From Propionibacteriaceae bacterium (lineage in GTDB: Bacteria > Actinomycetota > Actinomycetes > Propionibacteriales > Propionibacteriaceae): a stretch of 5,011 nucleotides of DNA. The translations under genes were made by a program, and so were the position numbers. How positions within the stretch are numbered: position 1 is the stretch's first letter; each line of letters starts with the position of its first letter. The DNA lies in contig JAUNUL010000173.1 of NCBI GenBank assembly GCA_030538175.1, positions 1,400-6,410 on the forward strand, read 5' to 3'. Below, in pieces: positions 1-5,011 of this stretch. The notes beneath the pieces are model-generated. The model did no database searches. It was not told where the DNA came from and saw only the letters and a program-made list of their open reading frames with translations.

Positions 1-664
1 CCGCCACGACCTCGGCGATCTCGGCGTGGGAGGCGTATCGGACCAAGCGGCGGACGTTCACGGGACGGCCGCCGGCCCAGGCAGCCGTGGAGAACCCGAC
101 GACCGAGCCGCCCCAGCGGGCCGCGACGATCCCCGCCGCCGAGGAGCCGTAGCGCGCTTTGACAAAGACTTGGTTCCAGCCGCGGGCACGGGCCTGCTCC
201 ACGACCTCATCCCAGGTGGCAGCGTTGAGGGATTCGGGAACGGGTACGCCGGCTTCCCGGAGCCGGGCATGCGTCGCCCGCTTGTCCATCATGGTCAGGA
301 CCGACGACGAATGCTGGAGACGCTGATGCGCGGGGGCATCGGCGAGCCACGCATCCACGCGCTCCAACAGGACCCCGAGGCCTGCATGCCAGTGGTCGGA
401 GCGAAGGAGCTCGGTCGCCGACGCCGGGCGTACGCCTCCGCCGAGCGCGACCAACTCCGAGTCGACCCACGGATCCTCACTGGGCGATTCGAGCCGAACG
501 ATCGTTTCGGTCGAAACCCAGTCATCCGCCGGGCCCGGCGTACCAGTCAGGAAAACCCGTTGCTCCACCACCCGGGCGGGCGGCAGCGAGGCGCGGGCGA
601 GCGACGCCTGCACCGCGCGCGTCCGCTCGCCCCCGGCCGAACCGAGGATGAGGACGTCACTCAC
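1..664 (-). CDS. STM4014 family ATP-grasp-like protein (3' end outside window)
   Basis: Reading the minus strand from a GTG at 664 gives 221 uninterrupted codons to the window edge, with no stop. The start lies inside the end of the upstream leucine-rich-repeat gene (8-nt overlap), which implies translational coupling. Residues 1-12 (VSDVLILGSAGG) look like the first beta-strand and glycine turn of an ATP-grasp pre-domain. Residues 126-145 (MDKRATHARLREAGVPVPES) match the usual 'DK...L...G.P.P.T' entry to the ATP-grasp fold. Residues 166-180 (VFVKARYGSSAAGIV) match the nucleotide-binding strand with its lysine (K169) and glycine/serine loop. Family assignment rests on these motifs plus adjacency to an STM4015-type gene, which is the known gene order of the set. 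The biochemical function is unknown; ATP-grasp enzymes generally join a carboxylate to an amine or thiol. The C-terminal metal- and ATP-binding residues lie outside the window, so activity cannot be judged. Confidence 0.85.
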   Translation of the reverse strand, partial: MSDVLILGSAGGERTRAVQASLARASLPPARVVEQRVFLTGTPGPADDWVSTETIVRLESPSEDPWVDSELVALGGGVRPASATELLRSDHWHAGLGVLLERVDAWLADAPAHQRLQHSSSVLTMMDKRATHARLREAGVPVPESLNAATWDEVVEQARARGWNQVFVKARYGSSAAGIVAARWGGSVVGFSTAAWAGGRPVNVRRLVRYASHAEIAEVVA

Positions 665-1574
665 CGATGGCGACGTAGCGATAGTCGTCCTCGTCGACGC
701 CATGCATCGGATCGGACAAGTCCACCGAGACGCCGAGGTCGCTGAACTTGCTCGCGACCTCAGGGGTCATCCAGTGGTGCTCGAGGTTGAGGAAGCCGAG
801 GTTGCGGAGGCGAGGTTCGTCGAGCAACGCCTTGCCGCCGACATCGGTGAGGATGCCGAGCGAGAGATCGAGCACCTCCAACTGGTCGAGCAGTGGCGAA
901 TCACACAGGGCGACAGCAATGTCGTCCTCGAGCTCGGAGTTCTTGAGCCCGAGATAGGTGAGCTTCGGAAACGCGTGACCGGAGATGATCGGTGCGAGGT
1001 CGACCATCGTCACGGTGGCGCCATAGTTCTCGTCGCCCGTGTAGAGCTCGAGGTGCGTCAATGAGGGCAACTCCGCATCGAGCAGCTGCTGCACCACGCC
1101 GCTGTCGAGGCCGCCGGTCTGCACCACCAGGGTGGTCAGCTGAGGCAGGCGCAGCCCGCTCAGGCCGAGATTGTTGCCGCCGCGGACGAGCAGTGAGGTG
1201 AGGTTGGGATAGGCATTGATCATCGGGCCGAGTTCGGAATTCTCGATCCACGAGACCTCGGCCTCCTCCATCGAGAGGTCGCCGAACACGAGAGTGGTCA
1301 GACTCGGCAACTGCGGGGCGGCGGTCAGGAGTGCCTCGGCCACCGGGGCAGAGTCGTTCTCATAGGGCGCGCCCCAGGCGCCGACCGACAGCCCGCGCAG
1401 TTGCGGGGCCACCGGAAGGGCTAGGAGCGCGTGGAATTTCTTGATCCAGTCCTGGGGATCGTCGTCATAGTCCACCGCGATCCGCGGCATCGTCGTGGTC
1501 GGATCGAAAGGGAAACTGTCTTCGAACGGTTCGACCGCCAGGCCGCCGAATGACGTTTCGTTGTGGAAGGTCAT
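657..1574 (-). CDS. STM4015 family leucine-rich-repeat protein
   Basis: This encodes 305 aa from ATG at 1574, preceded by GAGGG (1584-1580) at 5-nt spacing. The body is a chain of leucine-rich repeats in the 'LP.LT.L.L' style: about residues 89-97, 122-130, 144-151, 169-177, 202-210, 231-238 and 256-264. The N-terminus (residues 9-17, FGGLAVEPF) and the acidic tail ending DEDDYRYVAIGE match my recollection of the STM4015 family, named after a Salmonella protein. There is no signal peptide or membrane helix, so a cytoplasmic location is likely. LRR proteins normally act as binding scaffolds, and this one may recognise a partner or peptide substrate for the ATP-grasp protein encoded just downstream. 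That role is inference. Its stop TGA (659-657) lies within the start of the next gene. The function of the family is not established. Confidence 0.9.
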   Translation of the reverse strand: MTFHNETSFGGLAVEPFEDSFPFDPTTTMPRIAVDYDDDPQDWIKKFHALLALPVAPQLRGLSVGAWGAPYENDSAPVAEALLTAAPQLPSLTTLVFGDLSMEEAEVSWIENSELGPMINAYPNLTSLLVRGGNNLGLSGLRLPQLTTLVVQTGGLDSGVVQQLLDAELPSLTHLELYTGDENYGATVTMVDLAPIISGHAFPKLTYLGLKNSELEDDIAVALCDSPLLDQLEVLDLSLGILTDVGGKALLDEPRLRNLGFLNLEHHWMTPEVASKFSDLGVSVDLSDPMHGVDEDDYRYVAIGE

Positions 1575-1656
1575 GTGTGCCCTCGTTCGCGTGGGGGATG
1601 GATGCGTAGGCCAGCTTAGTAAGCCTCGATCCGTTACCTGCTGTGGGTTGAGGCGG

Positions 1657-2247
1657 TCAGAGCCAGCCGAGCCCCTCGGCGATCATCACCAGGCCGAACA
1701 GGGCGAAGAGGATCGCGGCGCCATATTTGATGACACGCTCCGGGAGCTTCTTGCCCAGGACAGCACCGACGACGATGGCCAGGGCATCGGCGAGAACCAT
1801 GCCGACGGTGCTGCCGATCCACGTGCCGACCCAGTTCTCGCGGGTCGCCAGGGTGATCGTCGCGAGCATCGTCTTGTCGCCGAGTTCGGCGAGGAAGAAT
1901 GCGAGGCCGACGGCGATGATCGCCCGACCCTTGCTGCGGCGGGCCTTCTCCGCCTCATCCTCGGTCAGCTCGTCGCCGCGCAAGGTCCAGATCGCGAAGC
2001 CGAGGAACGCGATGCCGGCCACGATGGCGATCCAGTGCTGTTGGGCCGCGAACAGGTCGCCAATGAAGAAGCCGATGCCGACCGAGGCCAGATGCACGAC
2101 TGCCGTGGCCGCAGTGATGGCGATCAACACATCGCGGGCCCGATAGCGGCTCGCGAAAGTCATCGCCATGAGTTGACTCTTGTCGCCCAACTCGGCGACG
2201 AAGATCACGCCGGTGCTGAGCAGCAGGGCGTACCAAAAACCATCCAT
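1657..2247 (-). CDS. TMEM165/GDT1 (UPF0016) family Mn2+/Ca2+ exporter
   Basis: This is a 196-aa polytopic membrane protein. It carries the two signature E-x-G-D-K-[S/T] motifs of the family, ELGDKS (19-24... E19, D22) and ELGDKT (E121, D124), each in a hydrophobic helix. This is the usual two-fold repeat of about three helices, joined by a charged cytoplasmic loop (about residues 90-108, rich in E, D, K and R). Helices are apparent at about 5-20, 38-62, 71-88, 109-130, 141-164 and 174-192. Family members expel Mn2+ (bacterial and cyanobacterial ones) or exchange Ca2+/Mn2+ for protons (eukaryotic ones). Manganese is the likely substrate here because a yybP-ykoY Mn2+ riboswitch precedes it. ATG 2247 is chosen because GAGAGAGGG sits just upstream and the length fits the family. 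The open frame extends upstream to 2448, but that extension overlaps the riboswitch. Confidence 0.95.
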   Translation of the reverse strand: MDGFWYALLLSTGVIFVAELGDKSQLMAMTFASRYRARDVLIAITAATAVVHLASVGIGFFIGDLFAAQQHWIAIVAGIAFLGFAIWTLRGDELTEDEAEKARRSKGRAIIAVGLAFFLAELGDKTMLATITLATRENWVGTWIGSTVGMVLADALAIVVGAVLGKKLPERVIKYGAAILFALFGLVMIAEGLGWL

Positions 2248-2253
2248 GAATCC

Positions 2254-2276
2254 CTCTCTCACCCCAGCCGAAAGAG
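2254..2276 (-). promoter_or_regulatory. Expression platform: anti-Shine-Dalgarno switch of the exporter gene
   Basis: The 3' strand of riboswitch helix P1 begins CTCTTTC (2276-2270). Nine nucleotides later comes GAGAGAG (2260-2254), which forms the Shine-Dalgarno sequence of the exporter start at 2247. These two segments are complementary over seven pairs (one G-U). P1 formation and SD sequestration therefore compete for the same strand. With Mn2+ bound, P1 should hold the strand and free the ribosome site; without it, the site should be hidden. The complementarity is visible in the sequence; the switching direction is inferred from known Mn2+ ON riboswitches. Confidence 0.6.
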
Positions 2277-2405
2277 CCATGTGCGGACCAATTTCGGCCA
2301 GGCATGTCTGCTTGGCCGAAAGTCTCGTCCGCCCGGTGAGGGCCTGCCGCGCCGGGCCCGGGGGGCCAGCATGTCGACGGGGCTGTTGGGGACTACTCCC
2401 TTTCG
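2269..2405 (-). ncRNA. yybP-ykoY manganese riboswitch
   Basis: On the minus strand the leader shows family hallmarks. The 5' core is AAAGGGAGTAG (from 2403). The mid-region contains CGTCGACATGCTGG. A long arm has helix GCGGAC/GTCCGC (2332-2327 with 2288-2283) enclosing TTTCGGCCA/TGGCCGAAA (2321-2313 with 2300-2292, written on the plus strand as their complements). The closing helix P1 pairs CGAAAGGG (2405-2398) with CTCTTTCG (2276-2269), eight pairs with one G-U. Riboswitches of this class bind Mn2+ and control manganese exporters, including UPF0016 members, which matches the gene 22 nt downstream. The sequence motifs are seen directly; ligand binding is inferred from the class. No intrinsic terminator is visible between aptamer and start codon, so translational control is likely. 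Confidence 0.85.
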
Positions 2406-2413
2406 CGTCGCCC

Positions 2414-2442
2414 AACCTAGCACCGACCATGCGGCCTGTCAG
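2414..2442 (-). promoter_or_regulatory. Promoter of the riboswitch-exporter transcript
   Basis: On the minus strand a -35 element CTGACA (2442-2437, five of six to TTGACA) is separated by 17 nt from a -10 element TAGGTT (2419-2414, fits TANNNT). Transcription would start near 2407, immediately before the first base pair of the riboswitch at 2405. This spacing supports both the promoter and the riboswitch boundary. It lies between the stop of the upstream membrane-protein gene (2478) and the leader. Confidence 0.6.
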
Positions 2443-2477
2443 CAGCACGGGCGGGTGCTATTGCGCGCCCACCGGCA

Positions 2478-3260
2478 TCAGAGTTGGGCGAGATAAAGCT
2501 GCGCGGTCATCTCGGCCAGTTCCGGCATGGGGATCGGTTGCGTCATCGTCGACAGCACGATGTGGCCGCGGTTCATCGGCGCGGCGCAGACGTGTCCACC
2601 TTCCGACCGGTCGCCGCACACCACGTCGTCGAACTGCCGGAGTCCGGAGCCGGTGAACGGCTGCGCGTCATTGCTGTATCGGGCCCTGGCAAAGACTCTG
2701 AGATCGCCCTTGGCCCACAGCGCGGAAGCGACGACTCCATGGTCATCCGGGCGCTTGTTCTCGCCGCCGGAGCGCTGCCAACCGGGAAAATCAACCGTCA
2801 GGTCGGCCCGTCCCACGTCCGCGCGATCGGGCCGTTCGAAACCCGGAATCCAGGTTGACCGGGCGATGCTCAGACGTTCCTGGGTGCGCTGGTATTGGGC
2901 ATAGGACGCCCCGGCGACCACCAGGACGACCACGAGCACCAGCATTTGCAGCAGCCGGGGCATGGCCTGGTTCAGCCGGGTGCGCGGTGTGTCCTCGTCG
3001 GCGTACAAGGACGCTGGGGCAAGCACGCCGGGCTTGTTTCCGGGGCTCTTCTTCGGGTCCTGGGGTGTGCGTTGGGCTAGGCGTCGGAGCTCGGCGCGCT
3101 GGCGCGTCACGTGATCGGAGATGCGATGGTCGGCGCCCTGGTCGTTGACCGAAGGCTCAACCGCATCGCCGTACACCTCCCACGTCGTGGGTTCCGGGGT
3201 GGGCGTTTGCGGCGGACCTTGGGCGTACACATCCCAGGAATCTGGCTGCTGCTCGGTCAC
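2478..3260 (-). CDS. Single-pass membrane protein of unknown function
   Basis: This encodes 260 aa from GTG at 3260. I do not recognise a family. Residues 1-100 are hydrophilic and rich in proline, charged residues and glutamine, probably cytoplasmic and disordered. They contain a small tandem motif, SWDVY (8-12) and TWEVY (26-30). Residues 102-121 form one strong hydrophobic helix (LLQMLVLVVVLVVAGASYAQ), preceded by arginines, so the C-terminal part (about 124-260) is likely outside the membrane. That part has two cysteines (C215, C225) bracketing a ten-residue loop that could form a disulfide. Overall it resembles small actinobacterial envelope proteins with a cytoplasmic tail and an extracytoplasmic domain. 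No clear Shine-Dalgarno sequence precedes the GTG, and a -10-like hexamer lies 6 nt upstream, so translation may be leaderless. It is transcribed divergently from the four-helix membrane protein gene. Confidence 0.85.
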   Translation of the reverse strand: MTEQQPDSWDVYAQGPPQTPTPEPTTWEVYGDAVEPSVNDQGADHRISDHVTRQRAELRRLAQRTPQDPKKSPGNKPGVLAPASLYADEDTPRTRLNQAMPRLLQMLVLVVVLVVAGASYAQYQRTQERLSIARSTWIPGFERPDRADVGRADLTVDFPGWQRSGGENKRPDDHGVVASALWAKGDLRVFARARYSNDAQPFTGSGLRQFDDVVCGDRSEGGHVCAAPMNRGHIVLSTMTQPIPMPELAEMTAQLYLAQL

Positions 3261-3266
3261 GGTGCC

Positions 3267-3272
3267 AGCCTA
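3267..3272 (-). promoter_or_regulatory. -10 element of a probable leaderless promoter
   Basis: TAGGCT on the minus strand lies exactly 6 nt before the GTG start at 3260, placing the expected transcription start at or within one base of that codon. There is no Shine-Dalgarno sequence between them. A recognisable -35 hexamer is not obvious, which keeps confidence low. Confidence 0.4.
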
Positions 3273-3331
3273 GGTCGGATGCGGGGGCAGACTTGGTGTG
3301 CGTACCCATGACCGCGCCAGCGGAACTGCTC

Positions 3332-3337
3332 GAGGAG
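3332..3337 (+). promoter_or_regulatory. Ribosome binding site fixing the start at 3343
   Basis: GAGGAG with 5-nt spacing to ATG 3343. It decides between this start and an in-frame GTG 45 nt upstream (3298), which has no comparable site and would add a hydrophilic 15-residue extension. Confidence 0.75.
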
Positions 3338-3342
3338 TCCTC

Positions 3343-3786
3343 ATGTCCGTGTCAGCCGATGTTCATGCCCGTTCGCCGTGGGTCGACGGGACGCTCGCTG
3401 CATTGGTGGGGCTGGGATATGGGTTGGCCCTGTTCAACTCCCCGACCACGTGGTTGATCGCGGTGGTGCTGTTGATCCTGGCCGCTGCGTTCTATGCGTT
3501 CCTCGTGTTCCGCTTCGTGCGAGTGGGTGACACGCGGCAGGATCCGTCGGCCCAGCGTGCCCATGGCATCCGCGTGATTGCCCTGTTCGGGTTGGCTTTC
3601 TGGCTGACCCGGATTGACCCGGGGGAGCAGTGGCGTTTGCTGTACGCCGTCGGCGGCGGTCTGCTGATCGGCATCGGTGGCTTCCTGGTGCTGCGGCTGG
3701 AGGAGCGGGCGCGGCGACGAGCGTCTGGGTCTGGTGTGTCGGGCGGATCGAAAGTGTCAGAGGGGGATGACAGGATCGAGCCATGA
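3343..3786 (+). CDS. Small four-helix integral membrane protein, function unknown
   Basis: This encodes 147 aa. Hydrophobic segments lie at about residues 16-31, 36-58, 76-90 and 97-118. A short basic/polar loop (59-75) separates the two helix pairs. The tail (119-147) begins EERARRRA and ends in glycine, serine and acidic residues; by the positive-inside rule the tail and the loop after helix 2 are cytoplasmic. No catalytic motif is visible and no family is recognised. Its stop overlaps the next start as ATGA (3783-3786), so it is probably translated together with the monooxygenase-like gene that follows. Confidence 0.85.
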   Translation: MSVSADVHARSPWVDGTLAALVGLGYGLALFNSPTTWLIAVVLLILAAAFYAFLVFRFVRVGDTRQDPSAQRAHGIRVIALFGLAFWLTRIDPGEQWRLLYAVGGGLLIGIGGFLVLRLEERARRRASGSGVSGGSKVSEGDDRIEP

Positions 3787-4106
3787 TCGCAATCACCGTG
3801 AAGTTCGTTGTGAAGGACGAGTTCGTCGACGAGTGGCCGAGCCTCGTGGCCGAGTTCACCGAGGCGAGCCGCGCCGAGCCGGGCAACCTCTGGTTTGACT
3901 GGTCCCGCAGCCTCGAAGAGTCCAACACGTTCGTGCTGATCGAGGCATTCACTGATGACGGTGCCTCCCCGCACGTGACGTCCGAGCATTTCGCCAAGGC
4001 GATGGGGGAGGGCGGTCTGGGGCAATATCTGGTGGCCCGACCCAAGATCGTGTCGGTCCAGGCCCCCGGTGATGATTGGTCGGAGTTGGGCGAGATCCAG
4101 ATGTGA
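3783..4106 (+). CDS. Putative quinol monooxygenase (ABM domain, YgiN-like)
   Basis: This encodes 107 aa, the typical length for a single antibiotic-biosynthesis-monooxygenase domain with a dimeric ferredoxin-like fold. The pattern is characteristic. An N-terminal strand (2-10, IAITVKFVV) is followed by a helix (about 12-31), then E32-PGNLWFDW-40, the strand TFVLIEAF (49-56), and the H64-VTSEH69-F region. A closing strand (about 86-93) and an acidic tail complete it. Family members act as cofactorless oxygenases on quinols, as haem-degrading enzymes, or as small-molecule-binding proteins; the substrate here cannot be told. Start ATG 3783 has AGGA (3772-3775) at 7-nt spacing and overlaps the preceding stop by 4 nt. 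Confidence 0.93.
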   Translation: MIAITVKFVVKDEFVDEWPSLVAEFTEASRAEPGNLWFDWSRSLEESNTFVLIEAFTDDGASPHVTSEHFAKAMGEGGLGQYLVARPKIVSVQAPGDDWSELGEIQM

Positions 4107-4108
4107 GG

Positions 4109-4137
4109 TTGGCCCAGCGGCCGTTATTTAATACACT
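4109..4137 (+). promoter_or_regulatory. Probable leaderless promoter of the polytopic membrane protein gene
   Basis: TTGGCC (4109-4114) resembles a -35 element and TACACT (4132-4137, four of six to TATAAT) a -10 element, with 17 nt between them. The GTG start at 4144 follows the -10 element by 6 nt, so the transcript would begin at the start codon. No Shine-Dalgarno sequence exists between 4107 and 4143. Confidence 0.5.
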
Positions 4138-4154
4138 TCTTCCGTGATTAATAA
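4124..4154 (+). repeat. AT-rich imperfect inverted repeat across the -10 region and start codon
   Basis: TTATTTAAT (4124-4132) and ATTAATAA (4147-4154) are inverted copies apart from one extra T, separated by 14 nt. They sit in the most AT-rich stretch of the window and straddle the -10 element and GTG start. A repressor or activator bound here could control the membrane-protein gene, but the arms match no operator I can name with confidence. Confidence 0.4.
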
Positions 4155-5011
4155 ACCGCCGAAGGGCCGACTGCTGTTGCTGCTGCCGTGTGGGGTGGCG
4201 TTGCTGCTGGGGCTCGACGCCGGTTTGCTCCTGTTGGGCCTGCCGGCGCCGCTCACCTTGGAGCGCCTGCCCGACGTGCACGGCATGCTGATGACGATCG
4301 GTTTCGTCGGGGCCCTGATCGCGTTGGAGCGTGCGGTGGCGCGCGGCGGGGGATGGGCGTACGCAGGGCCGGTCGCCATGGCCGTTGGTGCTCTGCTCAC
4401 CCTGTCGCCGGCACCGCTGTGGGTCGGCGGCGTCCTGATGCTGTTCGGCACGGTCGTGCTGTTGGTGACGTATTACCCTTTGTGGCAGCGCAACCACGAC
4501 CCGGCCGTCGCCATCCAGGTGCTCGGTGCCTTCCTGGCGGTCGGGGCCACTGCGCTGTGGGCGCGCGGAGTGGCGATGCCCATGGTGGTGCCGTGGCTCA
4601 CCGGCTTCTTCGTGCTGACGATCGCCGGTGAACGGGTGGAGCTCGCCCGGGTGGGGCAGTTGTTCGACGCGCCCGAGGTGCGGGCCGCTCGGGAGAACCA
4701 GGCGCTGGTGCTGTCAATGGGGCTGGTGCTGGTCATCGCGCTCGCGACCATCTGGCCGCAGTGGGGCCTGCCGGCGTTCGGGGTCGCCCTGCTCCTGGTC
4801 GCCATCGTGTTCGCCTGGCGGGATGTCGCACGGCGCACGATCAAGTCGACCGGACTGCCACGGTTCAGCGCGGCGGGTCTGCTGGCGGCATATTTCTGGT
4901 TGATCGTCGCCGGCCTGCTCTGGCTGCGGCCGGCGCTGGAGGGATATCGCTATGACGCCGTCCTGCACGCCACCTTCCTCGGGTTCGTGATGTCGATGGT
5001 GCTCGCACACG
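4144..5011 (+). CDS. Polytopic membrane protein, tentatively NnrS-like (3' end outside window)
   Basis: The frame is open from GTG 4144 to the right edge (289 codons seen). An in-frame stop at 4129-4131 limits how far upstream the start can be. About ten hydrophobic helices are visible, roughly at residues 8-33, 44-64, 71-88, 91-112, 122-141, 146-162, 187-204, 206-226, 244-262 and 273 onward. Notable polar residues within or beside helices are H46 (DVHGMLMTIGF), E163 in the AGERVELAR segment, H275 (LHATFLGFVMSM) and H289. Histidines in an 'HG..M.GF' setting near helix starts recall NnrS-type haem/copper membrane proteins linked to nitric oxide metabolism. This is a resemblance only, and a general transporter or unknown membrane protein is possible. 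The start is supported by a leaderless promoter arrangement. Confidence 0.85.
   Translation, partial: MINKPPKGRLLLLLPCGVALLLGLDAGLLLLGLPAPLTLERLPDVHGMLMTIGFVGALIALERAVARGGGWAYAGPVAMAVGALLTLSPAPLWVGGVLMLFGTVVLLVTYYPLWQRNHDPAVAIQVLGAFLAVGATALWARGVAMPMVVPWLTGFFVLTIAGERVELARVGQLFDAPEVRAARENQALVLSMGLVLVIALATIWPQWGLPAFGVALLLVAIVFAWRDVARRTIKSTGLPRFSAAGLLAAYFWLIVAGLLWLRPALEGYRYDAVLHATFLGFVMSMVLAH

Noticed and set aside
26..745. A 239-codon open frame on the plus strand
   Set aside because: It is arginine- and proline-rich, low in hydrophobic pattern, and lies antisense to the ATP-grasp and LRR genes, whose proteins have recognisable motifs. Such shadows are common in GC-rich DNA.
2248..2448. Upstream extensions of the exporter frame, with starts at 2448 or 2280
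   Set aside because: The added residues would be encoded by the promoter and riboswitch, lack family similarity, and the strong SD serves ATG 2247.
2444..2459. Hairpin AGCAC/GTGCT after the single-pass membrane protein gene as a terminator
   Set aside because: Only five pairs with no following T run, and it abuts the -35 element of the next promoter; evidence for termination is too thin.
1495..2496. A 333-codon open frame on the plus strand
   Set aside because: It is antisense to the exporter and riboswitch, and its composition (D, E, A, G, Q, R) is that of a mirrored membrane-protein gene; no domain is visible.
3298..3342. GTG at 3298 as the start of the four-helix membrane protein
   Set aside because: No ribosome binding site precedes it, whereas GAGGAG is ideally placed for ATG 3343.
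3332..3342. GAGGA-G-TCCTC mini-palindrome between SD and start codon at 3343
   Set aside because: The one-base centre cannot form a hairpin with all five pairs; it is probably a chance result of the SD sequence.
4111..4129. GGCC-CAGC-GGCC hairpin followed by a T-rich stretch after the ABM gene as an intrinsic terminator
   Set aside because: The stem is only four strong pairs and the downstream tract is mixed A/T; the same bases are better explained as the promoter region of the next gene.

Overview
The window is GC-rich double-stranded bacterial DNA with strong G/C bias at third codon positions. It also has GTG starts, leaderless-looking promoters and an actinobacterial-style yybP-ykoY leader. 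Together these suggest a high-GC actinobacterium; the exact genus cannot be told from this sequence. Genes are tightly packed and divergent about a point near 3261-3342: everything to the left is on the minus strand and everything to the right is on the plus strand. No rRNA, tRNA, CRISPR array, insertion sequence or phage gene is visible.

Left arm (minus strand, in order of transcription). A single-pass membrane protein of unknown function (3260-2478) is followed by a promoter and a Mn2+-sensing yybP-ykoY riboswitch (2405-2269). The riboswitch leads a TMEM165/GDT1 (UPF0016) manganese/calcium exporter (2247-1657). After an 82-nt gap comes a leucine-rich-repeat protein of the STM4015 family (1574-657). 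Overlapping its end by 8 nt is an ATP-grasp-like protein of the STM4014 type (664-1), which runs off the left edge. It starts at GTG, has no stop in the window and is easily missed. These last two genes are the start of the uncharacterised STM4015-4014-4013-4012-4011 set, which in other bacteria also includes a sulfatase-like hydrolase and two radical-SAM proteins. The remaining members would lie left of this window.

Right arm (plus strand). A small four-helix membrane protein (3343-3786) is translationally coupled through an ATGA overlap to an ABM-fold putative quinol monooxygenase (3783-4106). After a short AT-rich island with a near-palindrome and a promoter comes a large polytopic membrane protein with conserved-looking histidines (4144 to the right edge). 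It loosely resembles NnrS-type proteins and appears to be translated from a leaderless GTG.

The best-supported regulatory story is the manganese one. The 3' strand of the riboswitch closing helix can pair either with the aptamer 5' strand or with the exporter's Shine-Dalgarno sequence, which predicts a translational ON switch when Mn2+ is high. The best candidate for an undescribed system is the STM4014/STM4015 pair at the left edge.
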